From: Rhynchopus sp. YZ270_cl-10
Taxonomy: Eukaryota; Euglenozoa; Diplonemea; Diplonemida; Diplonemidae
Direction: 5' to 3'
DNA: 64,000 nucleotides
Assembly: GCA_964035575.1 (NCBI GenBank)
Contig: OZ037885.1
Span: 620,001-684,000 of the forward strand
The notes under the pieces are model-generated. The model was not told the origin of the DNA, searched no databases, and was given only the letters and a program-made list of their open reading frames with translations. Positions 60,213 through 64,000 of the stretch are shown one piece after another (position 1 is the first letter of the stretch; each line of letters opens with the position of its first letter). Made by a program: the position numbers and the translations under genes.

Positions 60213-61240
60213 GTACCGTCGTGTAGACGACGAAACTAAAAACTGTGAGAGGTGCAGGGTGAAACAAAAAAATAGTAACTCTGATAAGTAAGCAAAAGGA
60301 AAAAAGGTTTTTCCGTTGATTGCGTTAAGCTGCGCTTGTAGGTATAACAATGATATGCTGTGGGTTGGAAACTGGTCCCATAAATTCTTTGAAGGATGGA
60401 GTTGCCCATCAGTCAAGAACGTTTTATAAAATGAATTTCAGCCTTTCTTTGTGCTTAGTGGGAGGAATTCAGCTCAAGAAATGGCGGTAAACTTTTAAAA
60501 AGATCAACCTGTTTCGTGCACGCAACATCTCACAAAAAAATTTGGTTAAGTTATTTGACAGGAGCGTGTCCTGCTACTGCTTCTCTCACAAAAAAAAATC
60601 TAAAGTCCCAACGATGACACACCTCTATGCAACATTGCGAACAGAGGGAGCGCAAAAATCGCTCTGACACCAAAAAAAAGAAAAGGAAAATAAAGGGGGG
60701 GAAAGAAAAAAATGACCCCGTTCTACGATACAGGCGCCAAGCCACATGACCCACGCAAAGCCAGTAAAACGTAGTAAAAAAAAGGGGGACACTGGTACAA
60801 GTGTAGTTTAAAAAATAGTTTCGATATTTGGGGGGGAGGAGGAGGGGTGAGTAAACTGGAACGAATTAGAATAGGGGAAATTGTGGCATGGCTTTTTATT
60901 AAAACAATGGAGTTTGTTTGACAAAAGCCGTGAGGAAAGAATAACAAAATATTCTGTGATTCAAAAATAGATTTGGCCAGGGTTTCCGTGAGGGCTAAAG
61001 TCAAAATGTAACTTAGCCCATTCTTCATGGTTCAGGCACGGGCAGAAAGATGATGTGGATGATGTGGATCCATGATGCATGACTGCTTGCGATGTCGCAA
61101 GGAAGTGAGGAATTTTTTTCAGATGACACATTTGTCATGAGAGCATGTGTCGTCACACTGTGTTGTGCAAAATTTTACCCCACCGTGTATGAAAAAGTCC
61201 CCCCTTCCCACCCAAAAACATGACCTAACCCATAACATGG

Positions 61241-62204
61241 TAATTTACCCCCCCCCCCCCCCCCCTTACCCCCTCATTTACCCCTAAGAACCCCCCTGTC
61301 CTCTACGATTTTTCAAAAAGGACGAAAAAGGACGAAAAAGGACAAAAAAGGACGAAAAAGGACGAAAAGGGACATTGGTAATAATGTACAGTGACTAAGT
61401 TACTCCTCACGTTCCTGGTACAAAGAATCGTCTCACAACCCACTGATAGTTGACACCTGCGTTTTTAAGTTTACAAAAAGTAATAAAACACTCCACTGCT
61501 TTTTCTGCCTGATCCATGAGCGTCTTTGGATTGAAAGCCTCAAGGCACTTTCCAAAACCCCACGAGGGACCTTGCCTTATTTATCAGGGTGTAGCAGGTA
61601 GGGGACAAGATGGTGGCAAGAACACAGCGGCCGGTTTCCAGGTTGTACTTCTCTCGTTCATCTCCGGACTTCTTGCATTTTTTGTGCCCAGCAACTTCCC
61701 CTTCAGGTGCAGGTCAGGTATTGAACACCTGTTTCAAAGCCCAGAACATTGGAAGAATGTGGACAATCCTCGCGGAGTCTTGTTCCATGTACCTGATGTC
61801 TTCTGTCGTAGAGCACTTCTGCACAAACGGGAACCTCTCCCAAAAACTGAGATCCCCGCACTTCTGGAGAGCGGGAAGCTGGTTGTGGATAGGTGGCATG
61901 TTTTCAAAACATTTCGCCTAATACAAGGGATTCGACTTTTTCCCAAGAAAATATTATTTGGGGGGATTTTTTTTTTTCGGGTGAACCGGTGATTTTCCTG
62001 GTGATTTTCCTGTACACCTTACACCACCGTCCTTTTTTGTCCTTTTTCGTCCTTTTTCCCGGATCGAAAAAGGACGAAAAAGACGAAAAAGACGTAGAGG
62101 ACGAAAAAGGACAAGGGGTATTCTTATTTACCCCCCCCCCCCTTATTTTACCCCCTTATTTCCAAAATTTCCGGTTCACCGACCCAAAGGGGGGGGGGTA
62201 AATG
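61241..62204. mobile_element. DNA element with TTTACCCCCC ends and transposase-like remnant
   Basis: The left end TAATTTACCCCCCCC and the right end GGGGGGGGTAAAT are inverted copies, and inside each lies a GGACGAAAAA repeat in opposite orientation. A plus-strand frame (61516-61992) includes GKLVVDRWHVFKTFRLIQG, like the D-x-W/F-H segment of some DDE transposases, after VDNPRGVLFHVPDVFCRRAL. The minus strand is also open over part of it. The evidence for a transposase is one weak motif only. Confidence 0.5.
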
Positions 62205-62407
62205 ACCACGAATAGGACTGATGCTATAACTGGCAGCTGTCCCATCACCACAGATTGCATCTAACTAAAAGATAATTTGAAAGGGGGAAAAAGAACTTGG
62301 CAAGATGAATGTACCCTCACTACGGTTGTTGTACACATCTGCTTCTCAAAAAAAATTGTATTGATATATTTGGGCCTCACGGGAGCAAATAACAGACCAA
62401 TAAAAAG

Positions 62408-62452
62408 AGAGTTGAAAGTGCAAACGCCTTGCATAAGAGGGTAAGCACTGAA
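62408..62452 (-). repeat. R3 structured repeat (short)
   Basis: On the minus strand: TCAGTGCTTACCCTCTTATG, then CAAGGCGTTTGCACTTTCAAC, then CTCTCTTTTT. GTGC and GCAC pair across the unit. Confidence 0.6.
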
Positions 62453-62789
62453 AAAGAAAAGACAAAAAAATGATAAAGACAAAACAGGATGTGGGAGAAC
62501 ACATCCTGGAAGTGGATTTTAGAAGGGGGAAGGAAAGGTAGCTGTTTTTTGTTCAGGGAGAACAAATACAACCCACTGGAGACAGAGAAGAGAGAGAGAG
62601 AGAGAGAGAGAAAGGGACAGAATGATGATTAAGATATTTTTTTAATACCGAAAGAGGGGGGGGAAAAGACATAACGGTCAGGCTTCAACCACAAGGGGAG
62701 CCAAACAAAGAAAAGAAAAAAAGAAGAAAAATATCGAAAGGAATGTACCTCACCGCACACACCTCTTTTAAAAAAAAGGGAAAAAGGTT

Positions 62790-62827
62790 TGTAAGATGAA
62801 GCTAAGCCTCTCGTGCTTAGTCACCTT
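62790..62827 (-). repeat. R1 hairpin repeat (near-consensus)
   Basis: On the minus strand: AAGGTGACTAAGCACGAGAG, then GCTTAGCTTCATCTTACAAAC, then CTTTTTCCC. The inner stem CTAAGC with GCTTAG is perfect. Confidence 0.8.
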
Positions 62828-63176
62828 AAAAAATCTAGAGTCATGGTTGATGAACCAGCGCTTGATGCATCACGCTTTCTGGGGGAATATAAGAAAAAAA
62901 AAAGAAGAAAAAAGAGAGAGAAGAGTTGATAGTCCTAATCCTCGTTTAGTTATTTAAGAGAAAAATCCCCAATATAAATGAAGGGAAAACTTTAAAAAAA
63001 AATGAACACGTCTCAGAGAAATGCGGATCTTTGCTTGCGGGGAAAGAGAGATGAAGTTAGGAAAAGGCGCAACACCGCACACTCTGTAGAACCACGCTCT
63101 CAGATGGCTCGGAAGAAAGAAAGAAGAAAAAAAACTTGAAATCTGAATGTGCCACGCACACATTTATAAAAAAAAA

Positions 63177-63261
63177 GTTATTGATGCAGGCACCTCCGAC
63201 TGACCCACTTACGATGCCAGCCATCCGGATGAAAGCATAAGTACCCTGCGGCCTACAACAG
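63177..63261 (-). repeat. R2 structured repeat
   Basis: On the minus strand it opens GTTGTAGGCCGCAGGGTACT, holds CATCCGGATGGCTGGCATCG and GTAAGTGGGTCAGTCGG, closes CCTGCATCAATAAC and runs straight into nine T. Confidence 0.8.
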
Positions 63262-63780
63262 GTGTGAATCAAAAAAAAAGGGGGTGGGGGGCAATGTTTC
63301 ACATAGAAAGTGCCCGCTATTGATTCCAAAGACAACGATATAAAAAAAATAAATAAAAACAAAAATAACTCAGCAAGAGGGAACACCCCCTCCACGAACG
63401 ATGATTTTCAACCACACACATTCCTCATCTTGAGTTCTTTTTTTGATGCAGTCCTTTCTAAGATGATGTCAATGAGTAGGTCTCTATTGTTACTTTGAAG
63501 CTGGCATGGAATGTTCTAGGCCCTATGATGAAGTACGAAAAACGACCATTTTTTTTGTAAAACTCCAAAGGAGTTAAACATTCCATGAACTGAGAAAATA
63601 CAAACAAAATAAAAAACAAATAAAAAAAGGACATGGGACTTGGAAGGGTCGCCATGATGTGGCATTTCTATGTTATTTCTCCTTTTTCCTTTTTTTTCGT
63701 TTATTTTTTTTTTTTTTTTGAGTTTTGTTGTCCACGTAAAACTATCCCATGAGTTTCGTTCTTTCACAAAGTCAGTAAAG

Positions 63781-64000
63781 GGGGGGTGGACCTATTATCC
63801 GGGTAGACCTATTATCCCTAGGATAATAGGTCCCCCTGTTTTGGAGTTAAATTTTAACTTTTTAACTTTTGGGATGGTAAAAAAAATTTTATTAAAAATT
63901 TGGGGTGGGATTCTGGCGTTCGGCCAGTTTGCGTGCTCGCTTTCATGCCGGTTTTGCCAGCGCAGGCTGCAGCAAGGCCATCTTCCTTCCTGGCGTTGCA
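63781..64000. mobile_element. Left end of a G-run element cut by the window edge
   Basis: A G run is followed by GGACCTATTATCC, GTAGACCTATTATCC and the inverse GGATAATAGGTCC. The layout (G run, then about three units of a short repeat) matches the left end of the TA-flanked element at 15515. The right end lies outside the window. Confidence 0.4.

Larger units (their letters stand above)
57587..61240. other. Gene-poor stretch with repeats
   Basis: Holds an R1 copy (58109-58152, diverged), the third copy of the 15.8-16.8 kb repeat (58717-59040), R4 (60163-60212) and a diverged R1 (60421-60460). Long A runs occur at 58056-58080 and 58486-58519. I see no exon with a recognisable domain. Confidence 0.55.
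62205..63780. other. Non-coding stretch with R5, R3, R1 and R2 repeats
   Basis: R5-like (62300-62340), R3 (62408-62452), a GA microsatellite (62590-62613), R1 (62790-62827), R5-like (63143-63170) and R2 (63177-63261). No exon supported. Confidence 0.6.

Noticed and set aside
1-64000. Spliced-leader RNA, 5S, snRNA or tRNA genes
   Set aside because: I looked for conserved cores of each and found none that I could support; only the LSU-like fragment was kept.

Overview
This window reads as nuclear DNA of a protist. Every confidently called gene lies on the minus strand. Several genes are split by introns that begin GTATGT, GTATGC or GTAT and end in pyrimidine-tract plus AG. Many start codons sit a few to a few tens of bases behind a pyrimidine-rich tract ending in AG. 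One-strand gene order plus AG acceptors just before ATG would fit a spliced-leader organism with ordinary cis-introns as well, such as a euglenozoan of the diplonemid kind. That placement is inference: I found no spliced-leader RNA gene, tRNA or intact rRNA to prove it.

Layout. 1-3450: a tandem array of ankyrin-repeat genes (one cut by the window edge, one complete, one 3' stub), with a hAT-like element in one spacer. 4990-8070: a leucine-rich-repeat protein whose exons I could join, ending in a lysine-rich CCCS tail; one intron holds a 9-bp minisatellite and another a small inverted-repeat element. 8194-10757: an inverted-repeat element, an LSU rRNA-like fragment on the plus strand, and unexplained sequence. 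10758-13230: a multi-exon nucleoporin Nup93/Nic96 homologue with a duplicated internal stretch next to an 8-bp minisatellite. 13600-16960: possible small exons, then repeats and a TA-flanked element with a related empty site. 16970-18167: a two-exon one-helix membrane protein. 20537-26223: two secreted GH51 alpha-L-arabinofuranosidases. 26335-28267: a ubiquitin-like plus BspA-type LRR gene, the first of four in the window (others near 40, 44 and 53 kb). 28267-31410: a large cyclic-nucleotide-binding-domain protein. 33896-35796: an ATG27/mannose-6-phosphate-receptor-like membrane protein with a 940-bp DNA element in its intron. 36771-38598: a coiled-coil protein. 41596-42726: a membrane-anchored prolyl 4-hydroxylase. 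45616-46598: a large foldback element in a poly-C tract. 46633-48618: a GltS-type sodium/glutamate symporter. 50048-51426: a TDP2-like phosphodiesterase. 54830-56398: an RNF10-like RING protein. 57023-57586: a lysine/glycine-tailed protein. 57.6-64 kb: essentially repeats.

The most unusual signal is in the non-coding DNA. At least five families of short structured repeats (called R1 to R5 here) are scattered between genes and in introns. Every copy I found points the same way as the genes, and most clear copies are followed, on the gene-sense strand, by a T or pyrimidine tract. Three of the families share a CACGAGAGG-type core set in different stems. This looks like either SINE-like families under strong orientation selection or RNA-level signals tied to transcription, splicing or 3'-end formation. 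The genes do not form an obvious pathway; the two arabinofuranosidases suggest use of plant or algal polysaccharide.
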